A stretch of 64,000 nt of DNA from Flaviramulus basaltis (GTDB lineage: Bacteria; Bacteroidota; Bacteroidia; Flavobacteriales; Flavobacteriaceae). The stretch covers positions 62,001-126,000 of the forward strand of contig NZ_FPKV01000004.1 of NCBI RefSeq assembly GCF_900114265.1, written 5' to 3'. The first letter of the stretch is position 1. Each line of letters starts with the position of its first letter. Of this stretch, positions 45,932-55,930 are shown in pieces. The position numbers and the translations under genes are program-made. The notes under the pieces are model-generated. The model did no database searches, was not told the DNA's origin, and was given only the letters and a program-made list of their open reading frames with translations.

Positions 45932-47644
45932 TCATTTGGTTTCTTTAAGAAATTGATCGTATAAATCTTCGAACGAATTATCTTTTTCAAGGTTTAATTT
46001 TTTTCTTAATCTATACCGTTTTGTAAATAAACTATTTGTAGATATGCTATAAATTTCGCTGATTTCTCTTGTGGTTTTTCCGTTTAAAATTAACTGAAGT
46101 AACTGCTCATCTTCTTTTGTTATATCCGGAAATTTTTTTGATAAATAAAAAAAGAAATCTATATGCTGTTTGTTAGATAGTGTATTTATTTGTTGCAAGT
46201 CGGTTTTGTTATGTAGTAACTCCTGGAATGCTATTTTTAAATTATTTATTTGAGCTTGGTCTATCCCATTTTTATTAACAGTTCTTACTTTAGATTTTAG
46301 CTCATCTAAAAAGAACTCTATTTTATTTATTTGATTAGCAAACGAGATTAAATTGTTTTGACTAAACTGCATTTTCTCTTTAATTAATTGTTCTTCTAAT
46401 TGTTGATTTTTAAGTTTAACTTCTAAACTTTCTTTTTCTAATTGAACAATAATTCGTTTCTTTTTTAAACTATCAATTTTTCTTTTTCTGTTTCTTATTA
46501 TAAAATAAATAAGCCCAGAACCAAGCAACACAATAATAGAAATACCAACAATTAAACCCAAGTTAATTTTACGTTGGGTTTCTACTTTAAATTCATTTTC
46601 TTGTAAATTGTGTTCTAGCAACACAATATGTAACTTATCTTCGCTAGAGGCATTATTTAATACTACCAAACTATCGGAATACTTTCGTTGGTATTCTAAC
46701 GCTTTTTCAAAATTGCCTGTGGTTTCAAAATAGATGATGTATTTTTTATAAATATCTACTAAATAATCGCTAATATTATAGTCTGTTGCCATTTGGTTGG
46801 CTTCATCTAATACTTTTATAGCTTCAGAAAATTTTTTTTGCTCTATGTAGATTGAGGCTATTTCTGTTTTACTATACAGCACACCCTTTAATGTCCCACT
46901 TTTTAACAGATATGTTTCTGCTTCCTTAAACGTTTGAATGGCCTTTTCATAATTTTTTTCGTATTTATACCACTCTGCATAGTTGATAATAATAGTTCCT
47001 TTAATTTCATCACTTTTTAGTGTTTGGTTTATGGAATCTGCTTTTTTGTAAAACGAATAGGCTTGTTGTTTGTAAAAAGTTATTGGTTTTATTTTTGAAT
47101 TGGTTTTATACTTTTCACTAAAAACCTGAACACTATAAGTATCACCAATTAAGGCACATATTCTCGCATAATTTAAATTATCTTTTCCTTTTACATAGGC
47201 ATTAATTGCAGATGTTAAACCATTTAAACGTGTGTTAAAGTCTTCAGAGAGGTTTGCTTTATTTGCTGCCGAAGCTCCTAATAATTTATAATACCCGTAT
47301 TTTTTGCTAATGGTTTCACTTTTTAAGTAATTTTCAAAAGCTTTTACTTTATTCCCTTTTAGATTCCAAAAGTTTCCTACAGTTAAATAAGTGTCTGCCA
47401 AAGCTTCGTTATTTTCCAACTCCTGCGCTTTTTCGAGGTTTTGTATTAAAATTTCGTATATGTATTCTGGTTGAAGCGAATAATTATTATTAAAAATTCT
47501 ATTTATTTCAATAATATTATTACTGATTTGCAACTCTTTTATTTGCAGTTTTATAGATTCTATTTTACTTGGTTCTTGTGCGTTTACAAAAAAGTATGTA
47601 AAGCAACACAGACAAGTGACAATATGTAAATATTTTTTGGCCAA
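45932..47644 (-). CDS. TPR-containing membrane regulator with LuxR-type HTH (element cargo)
   Basis: A 570-residue protein with a signal sequence (HIVTCLCCFTYFFVNAQ), a run of about 7 tetratricopeptide repeats (for example YEKAIQTFKEAETYLLKSG and FSEAIKVLDEANQMATDY), one membrane helix (INLGLIVGISIIVLLGSGLIYFII), a coiled coil and a C-terminal HTH (ITKEDEQLLQLILNGKTTREISEIYSISTNSLFTKRYRLRKKLNL). The architecture parallels the glycan regulator at 34009-36813 but with TPRs as the sensor. It lies next to the LRR and M36 genes on the same strand, separated from them by a terminator, and may regulate them. Confidence 0.85.
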   Translation of the reverse strand: MAKKYLHIVTCLCCFTYFFVNAQEPSKIESIKLQIKELQISNNIIEINRIFNNNYSLQPEYIYEILIQNLEKAQELENNEALADTYLTVGNFWNLKGNKVKAFENYLKSETISKKYGYYKLLGASAANKANLSEDFNTRLNGLTSAINAYVKGKDNLNYARICALIGDTYSVQVFSEKYKTNSKIKPITFYKQQAYSFYKKADSINQTLKSDEIKGTIIINYAEWYKYEKNYEKAIQTFKEAETYLLKSGTLKGVLYSKTEIASIYIEQKKFSEAIKVLDEANQMATDYNISDYLVDIYKKYIIYFETTGNFEKALEYQRKYSDSLVVLNNASSEDKLHIVLLEHNLQENEFKVETQRKINLGLIVGISIIVLLGSGLIYFIIRNRKRKIDSLKKKRIIVQLEKESLEVKLKNQQLEEQLIKEKMQFSQNNLISFANQINKIEFFLDELKSKVRTVNKNGIDQAQINNLKIAFQELLHNKTDLQQINTLSNKQHIDFFFYLSKKFPDITKEDEQLLQLILNGKTTREISEIYSISTNSLFTKRYRLRKKLNLEKDNSFEDLYDQFLKETK

Positions 47645-47689
47645 TGTTTTATAAATAAAATTGAATAGGTAATTTACTAAAATAAAATA

Positions 47690-47720
47690 AAAGCCCTCTA
47701 TGAAATTTTGAGAGGGCTTT
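47690..47720 (-). terminator. Terminator after the leucine-rich-repeat gene
   Basis: AAAGCCCTCT (47690-47699) and AGAGGGCTTT (47711-47720) form a perfect 10-bp stem; the A-rich side gives a U tract on the minus strand. It separates the LRR gene from the TPR regulator. Confidence 0.8.
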
Positions 47721-47770
47721 TTAAATACAAGTTGCTATTAAAAGTTAGTCGTCAAAAAGCATTTACTTGT

Positions 47771-50700
47771 TTAGTTCTTAATTATTTTCTGGGTATAAAC
47801 CTCTCCAGTTTTGGTGTTTACTTTAACAAAATATACTCCTGAATCCATTTTTGATACATTGATTAGCTCATGAGAACCGTTTAAGGTGCGTACCAATTGC
47901 CCCATAATGTTGTATATGGTAATATTCTTTACCTCTATATTACCTTTAACATCCATATACAGATCATCTTGAGTAGGGTTTGGATAGAATGAAATTACAC
48001 TAGTTTCCAAATCGGCTTCATCAATACTTAAAGTTGCGCAAGCATCAATTACTTCTATTTCTGTATTACAACCAGTTGCGTTGTTTTCTATTAAATAGTA
48101 ATTTGGATCTGGATTAGATGCCAAATACCCGCAAATACTCTCCACTTCACAGGTGCTTAACTGCGAATTGTTTTGAATTAAAGCTGTAATAATATGTTCT
48201 GGATTCAAGTTGTCTAATCCCGAAAGGCTTGTTAAACCTTGTTCATTTACGATACCAAGTGAAATAAAAACAGGGTCTGTTAAATTGCTTAATGGTGCTA
48301 AACTGGTTAATGCATTGTTGCCAAAATACAGATTAACTGTACTTCCTATATAAGGGCTTTGGTGCAAGCGTTGTAAATTATTTAAACCTGTAAGTGAGGT
48401 TAAATTAATATTATTTACAATAACAATCCCTACACCAATATCGGTTACATTTTGTAAGCCCTCGATAGACGTAAGTGATACATTACTATCAATCCATAAA
48501 TCACCAAGTGATGTTAGACCTTCTAAACCATCTAGCGACTGTAATAATGGATTCCCAGTTATATTTAATTGACTATACATAAGGTCTTCTTCGGTTATAG
48601 TAGTTAAACTACTTAATGCTTGAATGTTTGTTAACGCACTGTTTACCGACAATTCTAATGCATAAACCGTTTGCAAGTTGTTTAAACCATTTAGGTTTTG
48701 TAAAGCATTGTTATTTACAATAAATAAATCACCATAAATGAAGTTTAGGTTTTCTAATCCATTAAAGGTGGTTAGGGCATCACAGTTCTGAAAATTCACA
48801 TCACCTGTAATAGAAACGAGATTGGATAGTGCGCTTATATCTGCCAAAGCAGGTAAATTTTGAAACCTTAAGTGACTATATAAGGTTTGTAAACTATTTA
48901 AGCCTTCTAGACTTGCTAAATTTTCATTGTCATTAATTATAAAATAATCGTCTAACCCAAAACTACTTGGTGTGGTAATAATGGTGGTTACATTGTTTAA
49001 TCCTTGTAAACTAGTTAGGGCAGGGTTAAAACTAATTGTTATATTAATGTTTCCTATTAAGGTTGTAAGCCCTTCTAGACCAGATAAGTTTTGCAAATTA
49101 TCATTTTTAGTGATCCTAAAAGTAATATTTTCTGCACCGGAAGTCCCTACAGATATTAGACCATTTAAACCTTGTAAGTTTGTAATACTTTCACAACCAA
49201 CTATCTCAAAATCACCACCAATGGAATTCAGGTTTTCCAAACCTGCTAAACTACTATAGCCCATATTTGAATTTATATACAAATCTCCTATAATAGATGT
49301 GATGTTATCCAACCCTGAAAGGTCACCTCCAGCATCATTCAAATTACTAAAAACCACATTCCCGTCCAATTCGGTACAGTTAGGGTATTGTATCTTAAAA
49401 TAATCTAACATTACCCTATCAAATACAAAGTCTCCAGATGGTGGACAATCTGGCAAATTACAATTATTTAATATCTCTATTGATGTGGCTGCACCTGTAG
49501 CGTTGCCGCTAATGGTTGCTGGGAAGCTATTGTTTAAGTAGATACAAATACTTGTTGCACTGGCATTGGTTAAATTACTGTTGTTTTGGATGCTTAAGTT
49601 ACTTATGGTATTTGCAAACACATTATCTAAACCGCTTAATGTGGTTAATGCTGCATTGTTATCAATAATCAATTCTGAACCATTAAGGGTTTCTAAAGCT
49701 GATAATGCTGTCATATCGGTTAGATTATCGTTATCACTAATGGTCAAGCCCGCAGTTACAGCAGCAGAGGTATTGATGTTTTTTATATTTTCCAAGCCAC
49801 TTAAAGACGTTAGGGCATCGTTATTAACAATGCTTAAGTTTCCTTTTAAAGATGCTATGTTAGTAGATAGAGCAGTGGCGATACTTGTTAGTTGGGTATT
49901 GCCACTAATTTCAATACTTCCATTTATACCATTTATTGCCAAATCATTTAAACTGGTTAATTGGGTGTTTTGAATGATAACATCACCCGAAAGATAGTGG
50001 ATATTTGCCAAACCTGATAAATTTATAATATCGGTACCATTAATGGCTAATGCACCCGAAATGGATGTACAATTAGGATATGTAGCACCAAAAGCATCTA
50101 CCTCTGCTTGTGAGGTTAAGATAACATCGCCTGGTGGGCATAAATCTGTATTACAGGCAGCCGAAACCTCTGTAATACTATTACAACCAGGTGCGTTATC
50201 TACTGCAAATAGTGTTACATTTTCTTCCAGTACTGGTATGACATCACAAAAACTTTGGACATTACAAACCGCTAAATTATTACAAAATCCTATACCATAG
50301 GTTACAATTCCATTTGCATCTATATTGTTTAACCCTGCCATACTCGATAATACATCATTCGCTACTACCCATATAGTTAAATTATTAACCGTTTGTAAAT
50401 TTGACAAAGCATCTAATTCAAGTAACAATGGATTATATTCCATGTCTAATAATGCACTCGAATTCGTCCCTTCAGCATTTATAGATGTTAAATTATCAAT
50501 ACCACTAAAAGTTAATAAGCTTGGATTATAAGAAATTATTAATTCTTTATTAACACTAGTAAGTCCTTGTAATCCATCTAAAGATGTTAAATTTGGATTA
50601 TTTAAAATATTTATTCTGTTAGCACTTATTACCCCTTGTAAACCATCTAAACTTGTTAAATCTGTGTATTGAATAGTAAGATTATCTAATTCCAAATTGG

Positions 50701-51589
50701 TAAATTGAGATAAACCACTTAAATCTGTAATAAAATCGTCATCCACATATTGGCCGCTTATATACAGTCGGAATAAACTTGCAGCTTCAATTGAAGGACA
50801 GTTAGGATAAGCCGCTACAAAACCATCTACATCCGCTTGTGTTTCCAAAGCAATATTTTCAGTTGGGCAACCACTATAACCGCCACAGCTGCCTACTACC
50901 TGTAATTCGTTATCACAACCAGCGTCATTATCTGTAATATTAATATTCCCTGAAACCCCTATGTTAAGTGCCTCACAAAGACTTTGTGCCGAACAATTGG
51001 TTAATTGCGGATTATAACGTATCACAATACTCCTGATGCTAGAAGCTTCTATATTTTCTAAACCGTTTAACGATGTTAACGCATCGCTATATTGCACAGA
51101 AATAGTTCCTTCATTAAGTGTTGTAAGGTTTTGCAACGCTGTTAAATCTGTTAGTACAGGGTTGGTGAAAATACCTAGGGCACTATTTGCTATACTGGTG
51201 TTAGTACCAATAGCGGTTAAGCCCTGTAACCCATTTAAAGAGGTTAAACTATCATTATAATATATGTTAAAACTTTCTCCAACGGAAGTTAAATTTTGTA
51301 ACCCGTTTAAACTGGTTAAGCCAGTATATTGTATAGTAAGACCATCTTCAATTGTTGTAATAAAAGACAACCCACTAATGTCTGTTACAGGATCTGCTGT
51401 ACCTTGGGCAGAGTTAGAACCTATGGTTAGGTTGTAATTCATTGTAGAGCAGTCTGAATAGAGCGAAACAAACTCATTGACATCTGCTTGTGTTTCTAAT
51501 GTCGTGTCTGAAAAAAGACATTGGGCTTGAGTGGTGATTCCTGTACCTATAAAAAGGAAAAGAAATACACATTGTAATTTTTTAATCAT
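47771..51589 (-). CDS. Giant leucine-rich-repeat surface protein with type IX secretion tail
   Basis: A 1272-residue protein with a signal peptide (LQCVFLFLFIGTGITTQAQ). The body is built from short LRR-type units (TSLNGLQNLTSV, LTSLEGLNNL and similar). They fall into four larger modules, each opening with an ETQADV..F...YPNC- or LTSQAEVDAF...YPNC-type segment and resembling receptor L domains. The C-terminus SFYPNPTQDDLYMDVKGN ... GVYFVKVNTKTGEVYTQKI is a type IX sorting domain, so it is exported and attached or released at the surface. It probably binds proteins or host/algal surfaces. It pairs with the M36 protease upstream. Confidence 0.9.
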   Translation of the reverse strand: MIKKLQCVFLFLFIGTGITTQAQCLFSDTTLETQADVNEFVSLYSDCSTMNYNLTIGSNSAQGTADPVTDISGLSFITTIEDGLTIQYTGLTSLNGLQNLTSVGESFNIYYNDSLTSLNGLQGLTAIGTNTSIANSALGIFTNPVLTDLTALQNLTTLNEGTISVQYSDALTSLNGLENIEASSIRSIVIRYNPQLTNCSAQSLCEALNIGVSGNINITDNDAGCDNELQVVGSCGGYSGCPTENIALETQADVDGFVAAYPNCPSIEAASLFRLYISGQYVDDDFITDLSGLSQFTNLELDNLTIQYTDLTSLDGLQGVISANRINILNNPNLTSLDGLQGLTSVNKELIISYNPSLLTFSGIDNLTSINAEGTNSSALLDMEYNPLLLELDALSNLQTVNNLTIWVVANDVLSSMAGLNNIDANGIVTYGIGFCNNLAVCNVQSFCDVIPVLEENVTLFAVDNAPGCNSITEVSAACNTDLCPPGDVILTSQAEVDAFGATYPNCTSISGALAINGTDIINLSGLANIHYLSGDVIIQNTQLTSLNDLAINGINGSIEISGNTQLTSIATALSTNIASLKGNLSIVNNDALTSLSGLENIKNINTSAAVTAGLTISDNDNLTDMTALSALETLNGSELIIDNNAALTTLSGLDNVFANTISNLSIQNNSNLTNASATSICIYLNNSFPATISGNATGAATSIEILNNCNLPDCPPSGDFVFDRVMLDYFKIQYPNCTELDGNVVFSNLNDAGGDLSGLDNITSIIGDLYINSNMGYSSLAGLENLNSIGGDFEIVGCESITNLQGLNGLISVGTSGAENITFRITKNDNLQNLSGLEGLTTLIGNINITISFNPALTSLQGLNNVTTIITTPSSFGLDDYFIINDNENLASLEGLNSLQTLYSHLRFQNLPALADISALSNLVSITGDVNFQNCDALTTFNGLENLNFIYGDLFIVNNNALQNLNGLNNLQTVYALELSVNSALTNIQALSSLTTITEEDLMYSQLNITGNPLLQSLDGLEGLTSLGDLWIDSNVSLTSIEGLQNVTDIGVGIVIVNNINLTSLTGLNNLQRLHQSPYIGSTVNLYFGNNALTSLAPLSNLTDPVFISLGIVNEQGLTSLSGLDNLNPEHIITALIQNNSQLSTCEVESICGYLASNPDPNYYLIENNATGCNTEIEVIDACATLSIDEADLETSVISFYPNPTQDDLYMDVKGNIEVKNITIYNIMGQLVRTLNGSHELINVSKMDSGVYFVKVNTKTGEVYTQKIIKN

Positions 51590-51653
51590 GATTATTGTTT
51601 TTAAGGATTAATTACTAATAAAGGTTGCGCTTTGCAAATTGTATTATCAAACA

Positions 51654-54317
51654 TTATTTTTTGATAATTTTTTTAACATATTTTATATTGTTCCCTGTTA
51701 TATTTAAAAAGTAAATTCCTGTTGGTAATGCCGATACATTTAGTTTTGTTTGATTGTTTAAGGTTTCCATTTTACCTTTCAATACCATTCTTCCTGTGAC
51801 ATCTGCCAATTGTATGTTTACATTGTTATAAGATTCGTTAGCTGCAAAATAGATGGTATTGTTTACTGGGTTTGGATAGATTTTTAATCCGTATTTGTTT
51901 AATTCAAAATCTTCTGTGGATAAGGTTGTGCAATTTGCTAAAGATGCATCTGTATCAGGTGGCAATGTAAAATCTTCTATTTGGTCAATCATAGAATCTG
52001 ATTCTCCTTGAGATGCATTATAGCCCACACCTCTGTTGGCAAATGCTTCCCAAATCATACATTGGTCTTCTCCACCAGTTAATGCCATATCTGCTGCTAA
52101 AATAGCATCGCGTCCATCTACAAAACCAGGGCTACATACCTGAATTTTAAGGGCATCGGTAACTACTTGTAAAATTTTATTGTTACCGCCTGTTCCATTT
52201 ATAACATCTGGGTCATAACCATATTTATCTATATATTTTAGTGATAAATCCCATAAAATAGTACCCCACACAAATCCAATATTATGAACACTCGCATTCC
52301 ATTTGGTAGAGCCATCAGCTAATAAAGTTTCATCATTGGTTGCCCCATAGGTATAGTTGTTCACTGTAAAATTTGGGCTGTATTTTGCTGCTCGAAAACC
52401 ACCTCCATCAGTATCTTGTCCTAAAGTATAAGTCCCTGCACTTCTATCCACATTGTTTGGGTCTTGAATAGTTATCATCAAAGCATACCAATCTGACCAA
52501 CCTTCACCCATATGTTCAGGGTTTGTTAAGCAAGATGCATTATCTGCTCCACCTGTTAATCGTTTAGTAATGCCATGCGTGTATTCATGGGCAATAATTA
52601 AATTGTCAAAATCACCATCTTTGTAATACGGTGGTGCTGATACTAATGACGCATTTATCGTTTCAGAATTTAATAATGCACTAATAATAGCTTCTCCATC
52701 AGTTTGGTTTATAAGAATAGACGGAATATTTACATTGCCACCAAAAGTTCCTTCTGTCATATTATAAAAAGTATCATCTGAATTGACAATAATAGCTGCA
52801 ATGGCACCAAAATTCTGCGCTTGTAATACTTTAAAACCAAACTGGCAATTACCACGTCTTATTACTGCTATTTTACCCGAAATCTCACTAGAATTACTAA
52901 TTCCTCCACACGCTTCATAATCACCTGTTGTAGTGCCTTCTACTACTACTAAATCTGTGGTAATAGGTTCAGCTACTAGTGACTCTCCAAATAATGCTTC
53001 TAAACCATAGTAACTTCCAGCTAAACTCCCGTTATTAATGGTTAATGGCTGCCCAATTTCTCCAGACCTGGACCATAAAAACATTTGCATTCTTGGACTC
53101 ACACCTTCTACATAAGTTGAAAAAACGGCGTTATTTAAAGCACCGTAATCTTGGGCATCGGCAATTACATAATCACCTCCGAGACCTTCTCCAGTGTAGT
53201 TTAGCTCTTGGAAGTTTCCGGCTGCTTCATCAAAACCATAGGCATAGGAAATATCGTGCATCATATTATTTACATAAAATAAATTTGTAATGGCTACATC
53301 TTCATATTCTATAGGCTGATTGTTAATATCAAATGGAAAATTAAAATCTAAAGTTGATGTCCCATCTGGTGAATAGCCACCAGAGTTATTGAAATCCCTA
53401 TCTTCTCTTGCATACACATTATTACCTCTAGTAATGGTGTATTCTGAACCATCTACACCATCTGTATCGTGCCACCCAAAAGGTGATGCGATAGCATCCG
53501 CAGGATTAGTTACTAATTGAAAGCTACCATGATTTGGGCTTTCAACAGGCAGCGGTAATACATAGTATTGTGCACTATCATCAGTCATTTGTGATTGTCT
53601 GTAGGCGTTTTGAATTGTAGGGATTGTGTTTTTTAAAGTACCCGATTTTATATTGGTTTCTGGGGTGTGAAACTTACACGACACCACCATGTCTTGTTTG
53701 TCTAGAATTTCGCCAGTTGTGGCATCAATTCTGACGCTCCACCAATTTTTGCCGTCTGTGGTTTGTATAAAAATATCCCAAGCAAGTTTTAACCCCTTAC
53801 CATTATTAACTGGCTGATAAACTAACTTCACTGGGATTTCACTTTCTGAAATATTACCTTTTGAAAATTTATATGAATTATTTTTTGAAGATATTTCTTC
53901 TAGCACTCCAACACTGCCTAAATTTAGCTTTTCTGCAGCAGCTATAATGGCTTGTTTTGCATTTAATTGTGGTGTAGTTGTATTAACTTTTGAATTGATA
54001 TTATTGATTGATCGTTCTCCGAAAAAGAAAACCTTATCATTTTTAATAGATACACTAGAAATTGCATTGTGAATTTCTACACCTTGATATGTTTGTGCAA
54101 GATATAGATGTGTAACTTTAGAGCGTTTAGAATACACTTCTCTTTTAACTAATAAATCTTGGTAGTTGTAAGAGGTTTTATTGCTACTTTTCTTGTTTGA
54201 GTCAACGTAGTTTTTTACTACATTATAGTATCTGTGCTCTGTTAATTTTTCTTGTGCATTAACAAGTTGATAAATAGACAAGCTAAAAAGGAAAAGTAAT
54301 ACGTAATGTTTTTTCAT
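51654..54317 (-). CDS. M36 (fungalysin) metalloprotease with PA domain and type IX secretion tail
   Basis: An 887-residue exported protease. In order: a signal peptide (YVLLFLFSLSIYQLVNAQ), an FTP/PepSY-type propeptide (LYLAQTYQGVEIHNAISSVSIKNDKV), the M36 catalytic domain, an inserted PA domain (CQFGFKVLQAQNFGAIAAIIVNSDD) and a type IX sorting tail (LKIYPNPVNNTIYF ... KYVKKIIKK). The zinc motif HEYTH is encoded at 52575-52589, and the third ligand Glu lies in MGEGWSDWYALM. It should degrade extracellular protein. Being inside the att boundaries it is mobile cargo, unusual for this family. Confidence 0.95.
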   Translation of the reverse strand: MKKHYVLLFLFSLSIYQLVNAQEKLTEHRYYNVVKNYVDSNKKSSNKTSYNYQDLLVKREVYSKRSKVTHLYLAQTYQGVEIHNAISSVSIKNDKVFFFGERSINNINSKVNTTTPQLNAKQAIIAAAEKLNLGSVGVLEEISSKNNSYKFSKGNISESEIPVKLVYQPVNNGKGLKLAWDIFIQTTDGKNWWSVRIDATTGEILDKQDMVVSCKFHTPETNIKSGTLKNTIPTIQNAYRQSQMTDDSAQYYVLPLPVESPNHGSFQLVTNPADAIASPFGWHDTDGVDGSEYTITRGNNVYAREDRDFNNSGGYSPDGTSTLDFNFPFDINNQPIEYEDVAITNLFYVNNMMHDISYAYGFDEAAGNFQELNYTGEGLGGDYVIADAQDYGALNNAVFSTYVEGVSPRMQMFLWSRSGEIGQPLTINNGSLAGSYYGLEALFGESLVAEPITTDLVVVEGTTTGDYEACGGISNSSEISGKIAVIRRGNCQFGFKVLQAQNFGAIAAIIVNSDDTFYNMTEGTFGGNVNIPSILINQTDGEAIISALLNSETINASLVSAPPYYKDGDFDNLIIAHEYTHGITKRLTGGADNASCLTNPEHMGEGWSDWYALMITIQDPNNVDRSAGTYTLGQDTDGGGFRAAKYSPNFTVNNYTYGATNDETLLADGSTKWNASVHNIGFVWGTILWDLSLKYIDKYGYDPDVINGTGGNNKILQVVTDALKIQVCSPGFVDGRDAILAADMALTGGEDQCMIWEAFANRGVGYNASQGESDSMIDQIEDFTLPPDTDASLANCTTLSTEDFELNKYGLKIYPNPVNNTIYFAANESYNNVNIQLADVTGRMVLKGKMETLNNQTKLNVSALPTGIYFLNITGNNIKYVKKIIKK

Positions 54318-54505
54318 TGATGTTTGTTTTAAGAAATTACTAAATCATTGAAAACATATTAAGCTTTCGATGATATTGTTAAGAATATTTTACCAAAAAT
54401 AGAATCTATACCTTAAACAGTGGTACAATTTATATAGACACGACATAGACAACTCGTGCCTTTTTAACATAAAAAAGAAGAAATTGAATTATGAAGTCAT
54501 ACGAA
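54318..54505. other. Gap between M36 protease and integrase genes
   Basis: AT-rich, 188 bases. CAAAAATA at 54394-54401 reads TATTTTTG on the minus strand and could be the protease -7 box, but no -33 box is at the right distance. Nothing else is seen. Confidence 0.35.
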
Positions 54506-55756
54506 TTAATTGATTTTGGCTGATTTGTGGATGGTTGAGGTGTTGAGCTTTTCTTTTAATAAATTCATGTCATCACTGACCTTTTGTTCAATGACCTTTG
54601 CATAAATTTGAGTAGTTGCGATTTTAGAATGACCTAATAGTTTTGAAACTGTTTCTATTGGAACACCATTACTCAAAGTTATTGTTGTTGCAAAAGTGTG
54701 TCTTGCTATGTGAAAAGTTAAATTCTTTTTGATTTTACATAAATCTGCAATCTCTTTTAAATATGAATTTAGCTTCTGATTAGAAATATTAGGGAATAAG
54801 GTTTTTGTTTTCTTGGTTTTAATATGTCCTTTATATTTCTCTATTAATTCTCCAGCTATTGCAAGTATCGGAATTTTTACTTTGTTATGTGTTTTTTGTC
54901 TATTAGTGATTATCCATCTACCACCATCAATACCAATAGCGATATTATCCTCGTTAAGGTTCATGACATCTATATATGATAACCCTGTATAACAACTGAA
55001 CACAAATAAATCTTTTACGAGTTCTAATCTTTCAATCTCAAATTCTTTTTCGATAATTGTTTGCAGTTCATCTTCTCTTAAAAACTCACGTTCGTTTTTG
55101 ATATAAGTAGGCTTGAATTTTATAAAAGGATCTTTATCTATCCATTCCATCTTATAAGCCAATGTTATCATTTTACGAAGACGTTGAATGTGCTTCATCA
55201 CCGTGTTGTTTTCCATTTGCTTTTGATGGTCCTCTGGAACAAAAGAACGCAGAAACTTTTCAAAGTCAACTAAAAACCGAAATGTGATTTGAGATAAATA
55301 GATATCTTGTATTTTCTTTTTGGTCAGAAACAGTTTGATATACTTTTGAGTTGTGAAGTAATTCTTTAAAGTACCATAACTTAAAGATTCGCTCATTTGG
55401 GTATTATGGTAATCCACTAAAGTAAGTAAAGAGTATTCTTCGTTATCTTCTCCCAAAAACCTTGCTTTAATAGATTGCGCACAGATAAATGCTCTTTCTT
55501 TTACAAGTTCGTCGTGAGCTTCGTAAATTCTATTTTTGACCTGGTCTAAATATCTGTTGAGTAATCGAGATTCTTGCTTATTTCCTCGCGCTCTACCTTT
55601 GTTGGAATCCCATTCAGATAGGATTACTTTTCTTTGTAAACTGATATTTGCACGCTTACCCTTTACAGTAATTCTGCCAAAAACTGAAACTTGATTGTTT
55701 TTTATGCGTGTAGCATTAACCCAAAATGACAGGGTAAAGGTGGTTTGTGATTGCAT
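54506..55756 (-). CDS. Tyrosine recombinase (IntDOT-like integrase) of the element
   Basis: This 416-residue integrase has an N-terminal Arm/SAM-like DNA-binding part (SFWVNATRIKNNQVSVFGRITVKGKRANIS), a core-binding domain (LVDYHNTQMSESLSYGTLKNYFTTQKYIK) and a C-terminal catalytic domain. Catalytic residues are visible in HIARHTFATT (His, Arg), LLGHSKIATTQIYAKV (His, Tyr). The position of the first catalytic Arg, normally TGLRxxE, reads TGLSYIDV, i.e. Ser. IntDOT of CTnDOT has the same substitution, so this is a family feature and not damage. It lies beside the intact tRNA-Pro and reads away from it. Confidence 0.95.
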   Translation of the reverse strand: MQSQTTFTLSFWVNATRIKNNQVSVFGRITVKGKRANISLQRKVILSEWDSNKGRARGNKQESRLLNRYLDQVKNRIYEAHDELVKERAFICAQSIKARFLGEDNEEYSLLTLVDYHNTQMSESLSYGTLKNYFTTQKYIKLFLTKKKIQDIYLSQITFRFLVDFEKFLRSFVPEDHQKQMENNTVMKHIQRLRKMITLAYKMEWIDKDPFIKFKPTYIKNEREFLREDELQTIIEKEFEIERLELVKDLFVFSCYTGLSYIDVMNLNEDNIAIGIDGGRWIITNRQKTHNKVKIPILAIAGELIEKYKGHIKTKKTKTLFPNISNQKLNSYLKEIADLCKIKKNLTFHIARHTFATTITLSNGVPIETVSKLLGHSKIATTQIYAKVIEQKVSDDMNLLKEKLNTSTIHKSAKIN

Positions 55757-55789
55757 AGTTGTCGTCTTTTAGTTAAACATTCATTCAAG

Positions 55790-55803
55790 ACGAAAGTCAA
55801 ATC
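55790..55803. repeat. 14-base word shared with the excisionase-like upstream region
   Basis: ACGAAAGTCAAATC, the exact reverse complement of 44881-44894, about 35 bases before the integrase start codon. Confidence 0.6.
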
Positions 55804-55834
55804 AACTATTTCAATTACAGTATTTTAAGTATCT

Positions 55835-55889
55835 ATTCGGTTCACACTTTTTGTGTTTTAAAACTGTGAACCGAATTGTGAACCGAATT
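55835..55889. repeat. Cluster of arm-type repeats, right end
   Basis: Three copies of the TGTGAACCGAAT word: 55835-55846 inverted, 55865-55879 direct and 55877-55889 direct, overlapping by 3 bases. A fourth copy is at the left end (37046-37060). Confidence 0.75.
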
Positions 55890-55930
55890 AAACCATATTA
55901 ATTCAATTCTTATGATAGTCTAAAAACCAT

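Noticed and set aside
48972-51260. Several plus-strand frames opposite the LRR gene
   Set aside because: They mirror the repetitive LRR codons and have no recognisable protein features.
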